A stretch of DNA of 64,000 nt from Planotetraspora kaengkrachanensis (GCF_016862895.1 NZ_BONV01000031.1:1-64000), one strand, 5' to 3'; shown: positions 41,673 through 50,082, numbered from the stretch's first letter. Notes: generated from the sequence alone by a model not told the origin. Numbers and translations are program-made.

Positions 41673-41717
41673 CTTCCCAAACTGACAGCGCGGGGTCGAT
41701 TCCCGTCACCCGCTCCA
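41673..41717 (+). repeat. tRNA-Gly(CCC) 3'-half att relic
   Basis: CTTCCCAAACTGACAGCGCG, T arm with GGGGTCGATTCCC and a normal CACCCGCTCCA end. Two or three substitutions. The following hairpin is cut after its first arm (AAAGCCCAGGTCAGC). Confidence 0.82.
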
Positions 41718-41804
41718 ACGACGAAAGCCCAGGTCAGCATCTCGCAGACGCCCTGAGTGGCGTTGAAGGCACGGTAGACGCCGCCTCGCGACCCACGCCC
41801 TGCC

Positions 41805-41820
41805 ATTCCCTCCGAGGAAT
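41805..41820. promoter_or_regulatory. Operator shared with the XRE/LLM promoter
   Basis: ATTCC-N6-GGAAT followed by TGTCG, 60 bp before the SnoaL-like gene. The same 16-bp palindrome with the same right flank occurs at 43076-43091. Confidence 0.6.
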
Positions 41821-41880
41821 TGTCGGGTGAAGGCCCGTTCTCGCAAGGTGATCGGTACACGCCCCGACCGAGGAGAAACG

Positions 41881-42303
41881 GTGACCGATATCCACACACA
41901 GGAACTGGCCGGCCGCTACATCGCGCTCTGGAACGAGCCGGACGCCGGAATGCGCAGAAAGGCGATAGAGGAGGTGTGGGCCGCGGACGGGACCCATGTC
42001 CTCCAGCCGCCCCAGGAGATCCGGGAGATCGCCGCGGGGCTGGGCTTCGACTCCACCACCCTTGAGGCCCACGGGTACGACGAGATCGAGGTGCGGGTGA
42101 TGCGCTCCTACGAGAAGTTCGTCGCCCCCGGGGAGTTCTTGTTCCGGCCCCGCGGGGACGCCCTCCGCCTGCACGACGTCGTCAAGTTCACCTGGGAGAT
42201 GGTGCCCGTCGGGGGCGACGGGGCGGTGGGCGGCGGCCTGGAGGTGCTCGTGCTCGGCGAGGGCGACCGTGTCATCGCCGACTACATGTTCCCCGGGCTC
42301 TGA
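41881..42303 (+). CDS. SnoaL-like/NTF2-fold protein
   Basis: 140 residues from a GTG with GAGGAG upstream: QELAGRYIALWNEPDAGMRR and EEVWAADGTHVLQPPQEIRE are the first helices and strand of the NTF2 cone. Members are isomerases, cyclases or scavenging proteins; the activity here is open. Convergent with the XRE regulator and probably controlled by it through the operator at 41805. Confidence 0.8.
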   Translation: MTDIHTQELAGRYIALWNEPDAGMRRKAIEEVWAADGTHVLQPPQEIREIAAGLGFDSTTLEAHGYDEIEVRVMRSYEKFVAPGEFLFRPRGDALRLHDVVKFTWEMVPVGGDGAVGGGLEVLVLGEGDRVIADYMFPGL

Positions 42304-42327
42304 CGGACCGGCCGCCGTGGTCGCGGC

Positions 42328-43053
42328 TCACCCGGCCAGCAGTGCCGCCGTGGTCGCGTCGGCAGGCAGGAACGCCTCCAGCTTCAGCTCCGCCACGGTC
42401 ACGTCGAGAGCGGTCGCGAAGGTCGTGATCGTGGTCGTCAGCCGCAACTCGCCGCGCGCCGAGCGCAGCCGTACCGGGACGGCGAAGCCCACGTGGTCGG
42501 GCCCCGGCGCGGCGTGCGGCACGTAGCCGGACAGCTCTTCGTACAGGTCGTCCCGGGGGATGCGGTCGAGGATGTGCTGCGCCCACTGCTCCAGGTTGAC
42601 GATTCGCGGCGCCAGGCCCTCCGGGTGCAGGGAGAGGCGCAGCACGTTGACCGGCGGGCGCAGCAGGTGCTCCGCCACGCCCTGGGTGAGCAGGTCGAAC
42701 GCGTCGTTGGCGAGCACCAGCTCGTGCCGCGCGTCCACGACGATCGCGGGATAGGGCAGATGCCCGGTCAGGATGTGCCGCAGCGCGGTGCGCACGTGCT
42801 CCAGGCCGGGGTCGTCCAGCGGGGTCTGCGGGTAGACGGGGGCGTAGCCGGCCGAGAGCAGGAGCTCGTTGCGCTCCCTCAGCGGCAGCTCCATCGACTC
42901 GCTGAGCCGTACGACCATGGACCGACCAGGCCGGGAGCGGCCGCTCTCCATGAAGCTGAGATGGCGTTGCGTCGTGCCCGCGCGCAGTGCGAGGTCGAGC
43001 TGGCTGAGACGGCGGTGCTGCCGCATCGAGCGCAAGGCATGGGGGAAGTCCAT
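42328..43053 (-). CDS. XRE/MmyB-type transcriptional regulator
   Basis: 241 residues. Helix-turn-helix MRQHRRLSQLDLALRAGTTQ and RHLSFMESGRSRPGRSMV, then a PAS-like MmyB ligand domain (AIVVDARHELVLANDAFDLL, NLEQWAQHILDRI, TTITTFATALDVTVAELKLE). In actinomycetes such regulators usually sit beside the oxidoreductase or short-chain dehydrogenase they control; here the divergent LLM oxidoreductase. ATG 43053 keeps the operator outside the coding region. Confidence 0.87.
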   Translation of the reverse strand: MDFPHALRSMRQHRRLSQLDLALRAGTTQRHLSFMESGRSRPGRSMVVRLSESMELPLRERNELLLSAGYAPVYPQTPLDDPGLEHVRTALRHILTGHLPYPAIVVDARHELVLANDAFDLLTQGVAEHLLRPPVNVLRLSLHPEGLAPRIVNLEQWAQHILDRIPRDDLYEELSGYVPHAAPGPDHVGFAVPVRLRSARGELRLTTTITTFATALDVTVAELKLEAFLPADATTAALLAG

Positions 43054-43075
43054 TCCCCCAGCGTGCCAGACTTCC

Positions 43076-43091
43076 ATTCCTTCGAGGGAAT
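43076..43091. promoter_or_regulatory. Operator in the XRE/LLM divergent promoter
   Basis: ATTCC-TTCGAG-GGAAT followed by TGTCG, between the regulator start (43053) and the oxidoreductase start (43127). Matches 41805-41820 over about 20 positions with few changes. Confidence 0.65.
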
Positions 43092-43126
43092 TGTCGTCAT
43101 TTCCTGAATACAGCAGGATCCGTCCA

Positions 43127-44077
43127 ATGAACATACGAATGGGTGTCCTGCTCCCCACCAACCACAGCCAGTGGGACGACGCCCGGCGGCTGGTCGACTT
43201 CGGCGTCCACGCCGAACAACTCGGCTACGACTCGGTGTGGGCCAACGACACCCTGCTCGGCCCGCGCATCGAGCCGCTGGCCATGCTCGCCGCCCTCGCG
43301 TCGGCGACCGGGCGCGTCACGCTCGGCACGGCGACGCTGCTGCCCGCCTTCCGCCGTCCGGTCACAGCCGCGCAGGAGCTCGCCTCCATCGACCACTTGT
43401 CCGCTGGGCGGTTGGTCGTCACTGTGGGCGCGGGCTTCCCCGGTCGGTCGGAGATCGAGTACGCGGTGTCGGAGGTGCCGTGGGAGCGCCGCTTCGGACG
43501 GCTGGACGACACGGTGGCCCTGTGGCGGGCACTGTGGGCGGGCAAGCGGGCCTTCCACGGCAAGGTGCTGCGCTTCGACGAACTGCCCGAGTCCACGCCC
43601 TCCTACCGGCCCGGTGGCCCGCCGATCTGGCTGGGCGGGGCGAGCCCGTCGGCGCTGGAGCGTGCCGGGCGGCTTTACGACGGCTGGCTGCCCTACCCGC
43701 CCGATCCCGCCGACTACCGGGCGGGCCTCCAGGCGGTACGGCGCGTGGCGGTGCCGGCGGGGCGCTCTGTGGACGCGGTCACCCCGGCGCTGTTCGTCAC
43801 AGTGCTGGTCACCGACGACGTGGAAGGGGGAGAACGGCGGCTCGACGACTACTGCCGGGCCACATACGGCCTGCCGTACGAGACCGTGCGGACGATCCAA
43901 GCGATCGTCGCGGGCCCGGCCGAGCAGGTGGCCGCCACGCTGGCCCGCTACGCGGAAGCAGGCGCGGAACACCTCGTCTGCCGCATCGCGGGGCCGTCCC
44001 TCGACACGCAGTTCGACCAACTGGAGCTCATTGCCAGGATCGTCCGCCCAGCGGTCGGAAAGCCGTCCGGCCATTGA
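43127..44077 (+). CDS. LLM class oxidoreductase (F420/flavin dependent)
   Basis: 316 residues of the luciferase-like barrel: DFGVHAEQLGYDSVWANDTL, TGRVTLGTATLLPAFRRPVT, SAGRLVVTVGAGFPGRSEIE, PPIWLGGASPSALERAGRLY. Enzymes of this class oxidise or reduce small molecules with F420 or FMN; the substrate is unknown. ATG 43139 is a possible later start. Divergent from the XRE regulator with the operator in between. Confidence 0.87.
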   Translation: MNIRMGVLLPTNHSQWDDARRLVDFGVHAEQLGYDSVWANDTLLGPRIEPLAMLAALASATGRVTLGTATLLPAFRRPVTAAQELASIDHLSAGRLVVTVGAGFPGRSEIEYAVSEVPWERRFGRLDDTVALWRALWAGKRAFHGKVLRFDELPESTPSYRPGGPPIWLGGASPSALERAGRLYDGWLPYPPDPADYRAGLQAVRRVAVPAGRSVDAVTPALFVTVLVTDDVEGGERRLDDYCRATYGLPYETVRTIQAIVAGPAEQVAATLARYAEAGAEHLVCRIAGPSLDTQFDQLELIARIVRPAVGKPSGH

Positions 44078-44186
44078 GCGTGTCCGGAGTCTGAGGGCTG
44101 CGCAGCAGCGAAATGCGGCAACTGGGCCGTGCACCCATGGTGAGAGGTTTCCCGCGTTCCTCAGATCTGGCATAGTCCCCAGGCGT

Positions 44187-44720
44187 ATGACGACGGCCGC
44201 GATGCCCAAGGGGATGACCATGGCTCCCACCAGCACGATGACCGCGGAAGCCGTCGCCCTGCGGCACTTCCTCGACGCTCAGCGGACCAGCGCGCTGGCG
44301 ATCCTCGACGGACTCACCGACGAGCAGTTGCGGACCGCGGTCCTGCCCTCGGGGTGGACGCCACTCGGGCTGATCAAGCATCTGGGTTACGCCGAGCGCC
44401 ACTGGTTCCAAAGCGTGTTCTGCGGAACTGCGGCCGACGTGCCGTGGCCCGATGACGACGAGGAGTTGATGACCTCGGCACATCCGGCTGTGGAGGTGTT
44501 CGCCTTCTATCGGGACCAGTGCGAACGCGGCAATGCCCTGCTGGCCACGACGCCGCTGGACACGAAGCCGGTCGGGCGGCACGGCAGTGACCCGGACGAC
44601 GAGTTCACCGATTTACGCGGGATCGTTCTCCACATGATCGAAGAGACCGCCCGGCATCTCGGCCACCTCGACGCCGCGCGCGAGCTCCTCGACGGCCGCA
44701 CCGGCCTCGGCCCGCGCTAG
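44187..44720 (+). CDS. DinB/DUF664 family protein
   Basis: 177 residues. LIKHLGYAERHWFQSVFCGT and IVLHMIEETARHLGHLDAAR supply the three His of the DinB metal site. This four-helix fold includes mycothiol- or bacillithiol-dependent transferases, which would fit an actinomycete, but the reaction is not shown by sequence. Start ATG 44187; the later ATG at 44214 is possible. Confidence 0.83.
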   Translation: MTTAAMPKGMTMAPTSTMTAEAVALRHFLDAQRTSALAILDGLTDEQLRTAVLPSGWTPLGLIKHLGYAERHWFQSVFCGTAADVPWPDDDEELMTSAHPAVEVFAFYRDQCERGNALLATTPLDTKPVGRHGSDPDDEFTDLRGIVLHMIEETARHLGHLDAARELLDGRTGLGPR

Positions 44721-44731
44721 CCTCACTCCCA

Positions 44732-44815
44732 TCAGTTGATCTTGGTTTCAGTGAGGGGCGGATCATCGTCGTCGTCCTTCGCGCCGAGTCACCGCTCGAC
44801 GATCTCACCCCGTGG
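44732..44815 (-). pseudogene. Integrase C-terminal tail remnant
   Basis: Minus-strand LGAKDDDDDPPLTETKIN with an in-frame stop just before LGAK, where other copies have Q-G. The last clear tail toward the right. Confidence 0.6.
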
Positions 44816-44955
44816 CGTCAGTGATGTCACGATCTCTGTGCTTGGCGGCCGACGCCCGTACTCACCCCCGGGTCCTCAGGCACTCAGCCGGCGGGGATCC
44901 ACGGTGGCTCACGCCGTATACGAGTCCTGCCGGCGCTGCGACACCCCCGACTTCT

Positions 44956-45834
44956 TCATGCGGCGAACTCCACGATCAGCCGGGCCAGTTCGGACGGCTG
45001 GTCCTCCGGCACGAAGGCATATGAATCGGCGACCGTGACCAGTCGGGCGTCGGGCAGGGTCGCCGCGAGTCGTTCGAAGAGCCGGGCAGAGAAGATCTGG
45101 TCGTCCTCCGCGCGAACCAGCAACACCGGCTTGCCGAATCCGGACAGTGTCTCGGCGGCGGCCAGCGTGTACCTGTTGTGCACGCCAACGATGAACCGCT
45201 TGGTGTCCCTGCGAATCTGCCGGCTGTCGCGGCTTGGCCGCAGGTAGGAGTCGATGATCTCGGCGGGGATGCCGCGCTTGGCCAGCCGGCCGAACGCGGA
45301 CGGCCGCCGCTGCACAATCGGCAGCCGGAGCAGTCGGCCGGCCAGACAGACCGCACCGGGTAGCCGAGCCAGCTTGGGCAGCGAGGTGAACGGATCGGGC
45401 AGGAAGTCCTCGAACGCGTCGCACGGGGTGAGCACGACACGGCCGAGCCGCTCCGGATGGTCGGCCATCAGGATCTGGGTGAGTGCGCCGCCGGTGTCGT
45501 TGGCGACCACGGTGACGTCAGTCAGGTCAAGCGCGTCGAGGAACTCCGCGATCAGCCTGGCGACTCCGGAGGGCGTCAGGTCGGCGCCGGCCGGCATGGG
45601 GATCTGGTGCGCGCCGAGCGGCCAATCCGGCGCGATGCAACACAAGCCCGCGTCCGCGACGGGCGGCACGACTTTGCGCCAGAGGTTGGCGTTGGCCAGG
45701 AGACCATGGACGAACACGACGGGCGGGCCGGAGCCGCGCTCCGTGTAGGCGACCCGGCCGCTGCGCAAGGTCACGGTCTTGCGGGTGCCAAGAGCCCTGT
45801 CGAGCATGCGGGCCTCTTCGGGGATCGATGTCAC
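44956..45834 (-). CDS. Alpha/beta hydrolase with Asp nucleophile
   Basis: 292 residues. VVFVHGLLANANLWRKV provides the oxyanion HG motif; the nucleophile elbow reads VVANDTGGALTQ, with Asp instead of Ser, as in haloalkane dehalogenases and epoxide hydrolases. VLLVRAEDDQIFSARLFERL holds the acid. At the expected His position the sequence is DSYAFVPEDQP, so a catalytic His is not evident. Start overlaps the patatin stop (ATGA). Confidence 0.82.
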   Translation of the reverse strand: MTSIPEEARMLDRALGTRKTVTLRSGRVAYTERGSGPPVVFVHGLLANANLWRKVVPPVADAGLCCIAPDWPLGAHQIPMPAGADLTPSGVARLIAEFLDALDLTDVTVVANDTGGALTQILMADHPERLGRVVLTPCDAFEDFLPDPFTSLPKLARLPGAVCLAGRLLRLPIVQRRPSAFGRLAKRGIPAEIIDSYLRPSRDSRQIRRDTKRFIVGVHNRYTLAAAETLSGFGKPVLLVRAEDDQIFSARLFERLAATLPDARLVTVADSYAFVPEDQPSELARLIVEFAA

Positions 45835-46781
45835 CTCGGGGCGACCCTCGTAGAGGCCTCTTCGACGCAGCGCAGTTCGTTCAAGGCCGCCTGCCGACCT
45901 GTGTCGACGGCTGCGCGAAGCAGGCGTGGGCGTCGCTCGGTACGGCCGATCTTCGCGCTGCCGATCGGTGGGCGGATCTGCAAGGCCGCGGGGTGCGACG
46001 CCAGGAGCCGCTCTTCCTCCGCTCTGATGGCCTCACGGCGCAGCCATGTCTCGAGGGCTCCCGGCGCGCGCCGGGCGAACCATCGCGACAACAACAGGCG
46101 TTCGCCGCGGGAGGGAGCCGAGGCGGTCTCGTCGGTACGTCGAGTGCGAAGCGCAACGATGTGCGTGGCCTTCTGAGCAAGTGCCGTCTGTACGGGGATC
46201 GCCTCGCTCACCCCGGCGTCGACGAACGGTCGCCCGTCGATCTCGATCGGTTCGCCGGCGAGAAGTGGCATCGCGGTCGACGCGCGGAGTGCGGCCTGCA
46301 AGCTTGCTTGGTCACGGATCTGCTCGTGCAGATCGACGGCCTGGCCTGTGAGGGCGTCTGTGGCGATCGGGTGGAATTCGACCGGGTTGTCGAGGACCTC
46401 CTGAAACCCCATCGGCAGAATCTCGGTGTACACGGTGTGGACGAGGAAACGAGTGTCCACGACCGGCTGCCTGAGCAGCGCACGCCTCGGGTCGATGGTC
46501 GTCCGCATGATGGTCGGATCCCACCATGCGTGCATGCTGCTTTCCGCGCGACCACACAGCAGCCACGCCGCGTTCAGCGCTCCCGCGGAACTGCCGTAGA
46601 CGGCATCGAACATCGGCAACAGCCCCAGTTGTTCGATGGCGATCGTCATGCCGCTCGAGTACGCACCACGAGAGCTTCCGCCTTCGACCAGGAGCACCAG
46701 GCGCGCGTCGTCGCTGCGATTTCCGGGAGCGCTTCCTTGTTGCCTGCGGTCACGTAGCAACTGAAGGACAGTGGCGGTCAC
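45831..46781 (-). CDS. Patatin-like phospholipase
   Basis: About 316 residues. VLLVEGGSSRGAYSSGMTIA is the oxyanion loop, AVYGSSAGALNAAWLLCGRA the G-x-S-x-G nucleophile, PFVDAGVSEAIPV the D-x-G that completes the Ser-Asp dyad. Predicted cytosolic or membrane-associated lipid acyl hydrolase. GTG 46781 has GAAGGTGG upstream; 46871 would be a longer alternative. Translationally coupled to the alpha/beta hydrolase behind it; divergent from the XRE gene. Confidence 0.87.
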   Translation of the reverse strand: MTATVLQLLRDRRQQGSAPGNRSDDARLVLLVEGGSSRGAYSSGMTIAIEQLGLLPMFDAVYGSSAGALNAAWLLCGRAESSMHAWWDPTIMRTTIDPRRALLRQPVVDTRFLVHTVYTEILPMGFQEVLDNPVEFHPIATDALTGQAVDLHEQIRDQASLQAALRASTAMPLLAGEPIEIDGRPFVDAGVSEAIPVQTALAQKATHIVALRTRRTDETASAPSRGERLLLSRWFARRAPGALETWLRREAIRAEEERLLASHPAALQIRPPIGSAKIGRTERRPRLLRAAVDTGRQAALNELRCVEEASTRVAPR

Positions 46782-46900
46782 CGTTCCACCTTCTTTCCTG
46801 GTCGGGTTCCGTCCGTGGTGACGAGGAGCGGCATTCTCGGTTCCTTTCACGACTCGGAGGAACGTCGCCATCCTGCGCGCTCGGTGGACGCGGATGCGAA

Positions 46901-46913
46901 TACCTGGCAGGTA
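46901..46913. promoter_or_regulatory. Candidate operator, TACCTG palindrome
   Basis: TACCTGGCAGGTA, a perfect palindrome with one central base, 41 bp before the XRE gene at 46954 and between it and the patatin gene. Confidence 0.5.
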
Positions 46914-46953
46914 CTCGTTCCGACGCGTGCCGCCCCGGCTATCGTGACGTCTC

Positions 46954-47745
46954 GTGACAGCTACGAACGTCGGTCACCTGATCCGCCGGCAACGGGGACT
47001 GGCCCGGCGTAGCCAGATGGATCTGGCGCATGAGATCGGCATCTCGCCCCGCCACCTGAGTTTCGTCGAGCTGGGCAAGTCGAAGCCGAGTCCCGACGTG
47101 CTGATGAAGATCGCCCAGCATCTGGATCTGCCGCTGCGGGAGCGGAACGACTGGCTTCTGGCGGCCGGATACGCTCCCCGCTATCCGGAAACGCCCCTGA
47201 CCGAGTCGGCTCTTTCCCGGGTCCGGGCCTCGTTGCAGGCGCTGCTGGACACGCACGACCCGTTCCCCGGCATCGCGATCGACCGGCAGTGGAATGTGCA
47301 GCTCAGCAACCACGCTGCGCGCCGACTGGTCTTTGACATCCCCGAGGACGTGCTCGGCGCGCCGGCCAACGTTTTCCGAATGGCCCTGCACCCCGCCGGA
47401 CTCGCCGGCCGTACCAGAAACTTCCCGCAATGGTCCGCCTATCTGCTGCGCCGGCTCGACCGGGCCGTCGTGCGGACCCAGGACCCCTGCCTCGCCGCAC
47501 TCGCCGACGAGATAGCGACCTGGCCCGCGATCCCGGAACGCCACACCTGGAGCGGCCTTTTTCCCGACGAAGCTGACGACCCGGTCTTGTCCTGGCGGCT
47601 GGAGCTCGACGGCGAGGAAGTGTCGATGTTCACCGTCCTGAGCACATTCGGGACCCCGATGGACGTTACCCTGTCCGACCTGTCAATCGAGCTGTTCTTT
47701 CCTGCCGACGAGCGAACCGAGACCGTCCTGCGCCGCCGCGCTTGA
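46954..47745 (+). CDS. XRE/MmyB-type transcriptional regulator
   Basis: 263 residues from a GTG. Helix-turn-helix GHLIRRQRGLARRSQMDLAH plus EIGISPRHLSFVELGKSKPS, then the MmyB domain (PGIAIDRQWNVQLSNHAARR, FTVLSTFGTPMDVTLSDLSI). Same family as 42328-43053. Divergent from the patatin/hydrolase operon, which is its likely target through 46901-46913. Confidence 0.87.
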   Translation: MTATNVGHLIRRQRGLARRSQMDLAHEIGISPRHLSFVELGKSKPSPDVLMKIAQHLDLPLRERNDWLLAAGYAPRYPETPLTESALSRVRASLQALLDTHDPFPGIAIDRQWNVQLSNHAARRLVFDIPEDVLGAPANVFRMALHPAGLAGRTRNFPQWSAYLLRRLDRAVVRTQDPCLAALADEIATWPAIPERHTWSGLFPDEADDPVLSWRLELDGEEVSMFTVLSTFGTPMDVTLSDLSIELFFPADERTETVLRRRA

Positions 47746-47786
47746 GCCGACTTCGAGGCGAACGCTCGCTGCCGCTCCGCGGTCGG

Positions 47787-47825
47787 GGTCCCAGGGAATC
47801 GGCGGTGTGCCGATTCCCTGGGACC
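47787..47825. terminator. Bidirectional terminator
   Basis: GGTCCCAGGGAATCGGC, 5-nt loop, GCCGATTCCCTGGGACC: a perfect 17-bp stem between two convergent genes. Confidence 0.75.
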
Positions 47826-47841
47826 TCTGGGTCCGCGGTGC

Positions 47842-50082
47842 TTACCGGACGGTGACGGTCTTGGTGGCGGTGGCGGGGGTGCCGACGCCGTTGGTCGCCT
47901 GCAGGGTGAAGGTGTAGGTGCCGCTCTTGCTCGGGGTTCCGGACAGGGTGCCGTGGGTGGCCAGTTGCAGGCCGGGCGGGAGCGTCCCGGAGGTTCGGGT
48001 CACCGTCGGTGCGGGATATCCGGTCGTCGGGAACTGGTAGATGAAGTACTTCCCGACCTGCGCGGCCGGTGTGGTGGCCGTGGTGAATTTGGCCGGGGCG
48101 TTGACGACGACGGTCTTGGTGACAGTGGCGGGGGTACCGACGCCGTTCGTCGCCTGCAGGGTGAAGCTGTAGGTGCCCCCCTGGGAGGGGGTTCCGGACA
48201 GGATGCCGCTGGTGGCCAATGTCAGGCCGGGCGGGAGCGTCCCGGAGGCCCGGGTCACCGTCGGTGCGGGGGTCCCGGTGGCGGCGAACTGGTAGCTGAA
48301 GGACTTCCCGACCTGCGCGGCCGGTGCGGTGGCCGTGGCGAATTTGGCCGGGGCATTGACGACGACGGTCTTGGTGACAGTGGCGGGGGTACCGACGCCG
48401 TTCGTCGCCTGCAGGGTGAAGCTGTAGGTGCCCCCCTGGGAGGGGGTTCCGGACAGGGAGCCGTCGGTGTCCAGCACAAGGCCCGGCGGAAGCGTCCCGG
48501 AGGCCAGGCTGACCTTCGGCGTGGGTGATCCGGTCGCCGCGAATCTGTAGGCGTAATGGTCACCGGCGATCGCAGTCGGTGGGTTCCCCGCAGTGAAATC
48601 CGCCGGAGCGGTGGTGATGGTCGCCGAGGCGTCCGCGGTTCCGAAGTCGTTGGTGGCGGTGACCTGGCAGGCGACCTGATGGCCGGCGTCCCCCGTAACT
48701 GGAGTGAATGTGGCGGTGGTCTCTCCAGGGACCACTGCTCCGTCCCACAGCCAGGTGTAACTCACGGAGGTGGCACTGATGAATGGGGCCTCGCAGGTCA
48801 GCTTGCTCCCGCCGTCGCCAGTGATCGTCGCTTCAGTGGTCGGCTCCGGCGGCCCCGCCTTCGCCAGCGTGTGGTAGCCCCCGGCCGAAATCTCCGTGAC
48901 TGAACTCAGCCCTGGCACGGTGGCCGGTGTGGCGCGGTTGGTGGTGCTGCCGTCGCCGAGCTGTCCGGAGGCGTTGTGGCCCCACGCCGCCACGCTGCCG
49001 TCCGAGCGCACCGCGACACTGTGGTGGTAGCCCGCGCTCACCCGGGCGACGTCGCTCAGCCCTGACACGGTGACAGGAGTAGGGCGCCTGGTGGTGGTGC
49101 CGTCCCCGACCTCTCCGAAGGCGTTGTCGCCCCACGCCGCCACGGTGCCGTCCGAACGCACCGCGAGACTGTTCTCATCGCCGGCGGCGATCTGGGTCAC
49201 CTTGGTCAGGCCACGGACCACCGCCGGGGTGGCGCGGTAAACGACGGCGGTGCCGTCACCGAGCTGTTGCACGAGGTTGTTGCCCCAGGCCGCCACGGTG
49301 CCGTCCGAGCGCAACGCAAGACCGTAGGTCTCGCCGGCGGCGATCTGGGTCACGTCGGTCAGGTCGTGGACCTCCACCGGGGTGGTGCGCTTGGTGGTCG
49401 TGCCGTCCCCGAGCTCACCAACGTAGTTGTCGCCCCACGCCGCCACGGCGCCATCCGAGCGCAACGCAAGACTGTAGGACTGACCGGCGGCGATCTGTGT
49501 CACCCCGGTCAACCCGATCACCTGTGCGGGGGTCGCGCGGCTGGTGGTGGTGCCGTCCCCGAGCTCGCCACTGGTGTTGTCGCCCCACGCCCACACGGTG
49601 CCGTCCGCACGCAGCCCGAGACTATGGTTCCACCCCGCAGCCACCTGCACCATGTCTGTCAGTCCAGGCACCTGAACCGGCGTCGGCACCGGGCTGCGGG
49701 TATCCGTCCCGTCGCCCAGCGCTCCTTCCCTGTTGTCGCCCCACGCCCACACGGTGCCATCCGTACGCACCGCCAGAGAGTGGTAGAAGCCGGCGCTGAC
49801 CTGAGCCACCTGGCTCAGGTCAGACAGAGCGACCGGCGAGGGCCGGCTGGCCGTCGACCCGTTGCCCAGCTCCCCCTCACTGGCCCGTCCCCACGCATAC
49901 GTCTGGGAGGAGCCGCTGGAGGCGGCCGCCGACACCGCCACAGCGGGAGCGCTCACGGCCAGCACGGCACCGGCCGCCACGACACGCACCCCCATGCCTG
50001 GCCTCCACCGTCTCCGTCGTCCACGACGGGTCGACTCGGCACGAGGAGAGTCGGGTGAAGCCTCGGACACTAACTCAGTCAC
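47842..50082 (-). CDS. Secreted RCC1-repeat and Ig-like domain protein
   Basis: About 746 residues. After a basic N-region comes a hydrophobic signal (VRVVAAGAVLAVSAPAVAVS). Residues about 70-430 are seven RCC1 repeats (for example VAAWGDNYVGELGDGTTTKR), expected to form a beta propeller. An Ig-like segment follows and then three 85-residue He_PIG-type Ig domains (SGTLPPGLTLATSGILSGTP). GTG 50082 has GAAGGA upstream. Predicted extracellular or wall-associated; the partner is unknown. Confidence 0.83.
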   Translation of the reverse strand: MTELVSEASPDSPRAESTRRGRRRRWRPGMGVRVVAAGAVLAVSAPAVAVSAAASSGSSQTYAWGRASEGELGNGSTASRPSPVALSDLSQVAQVSAGFYHSLAVRTDGTVWAWGDNREGALGDGTDTRSPVPTPVQVPGLTDMVQVAAGWNHSLGLRADGTVWAWGDNTSGELGDGTTTSRATPAQVIGLTGVTQIAAGQSYSLALRSDGAVAAWGDNYVGELGDGTTTKRTTPVEVHDLTDVTQIAAGETYGLALRSDGTVAAWGNNLVQQLGDGTAVVYRATPAVVRGLTKVTQIAAGDENSLAVRSDGTVAAWGDNAFGEVGDGTTTRRPTPVTVSGLSDVARVSAGYHHSVAVRSDGSVAAWGHNASGQLGDGSTTNRATPATVPGLSSVTEISAGGYHTLAKAGPPEPTTEATITGDGGSKLTCEAPFISATSVSYTWLWDGAVVPGETTATFTPVTGDAGHQVACQVTATNDFGTADASATITTAPADFTAGNPPTAIAGDHYAYRFAATGSPTPKVSLASGTLPPGLVLDTDGSLSGTPSQGGTYSFTLQATNGVGTPATVTKTVVVNAPAKFATATAPAAQVGKSFSYQFAATGTPAPTVTRASGTLPPGLTLATSGILSGTPSQGGTYSFTLQATNGVGTPATVTKTVVVNAPAKFTTATTPAAQVGKYFIYQFPTTGYPAPTVTRTSGTLPPGLQLATHGTLSGTPSKSGTYTFTLQATNGVGTPATATKTVTVR
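47856..48600. repeat. Three tandem 255-bp coding repeats
   Basis: CGGTCTTGGT and the following sequence recur at 47856, 48111 and 48366, an exact period of 255 bp (85 codons). The second and third copies are almost identical over long stretches, pointing to recent duplication or gene conversion. Confidence 0.75.

Noticed and set aside
43097-44236. 379-codon minus-strand frame
   Set aside because: Antisense to the LLM oxidoreductase, which has clear family motifs.
47856-48600. CRISPR-like repeat array
   Set aside because: The period is 255 bp and in frame with a protein; these are coding repeats. No CRISPR array is seen anywhere in the window.
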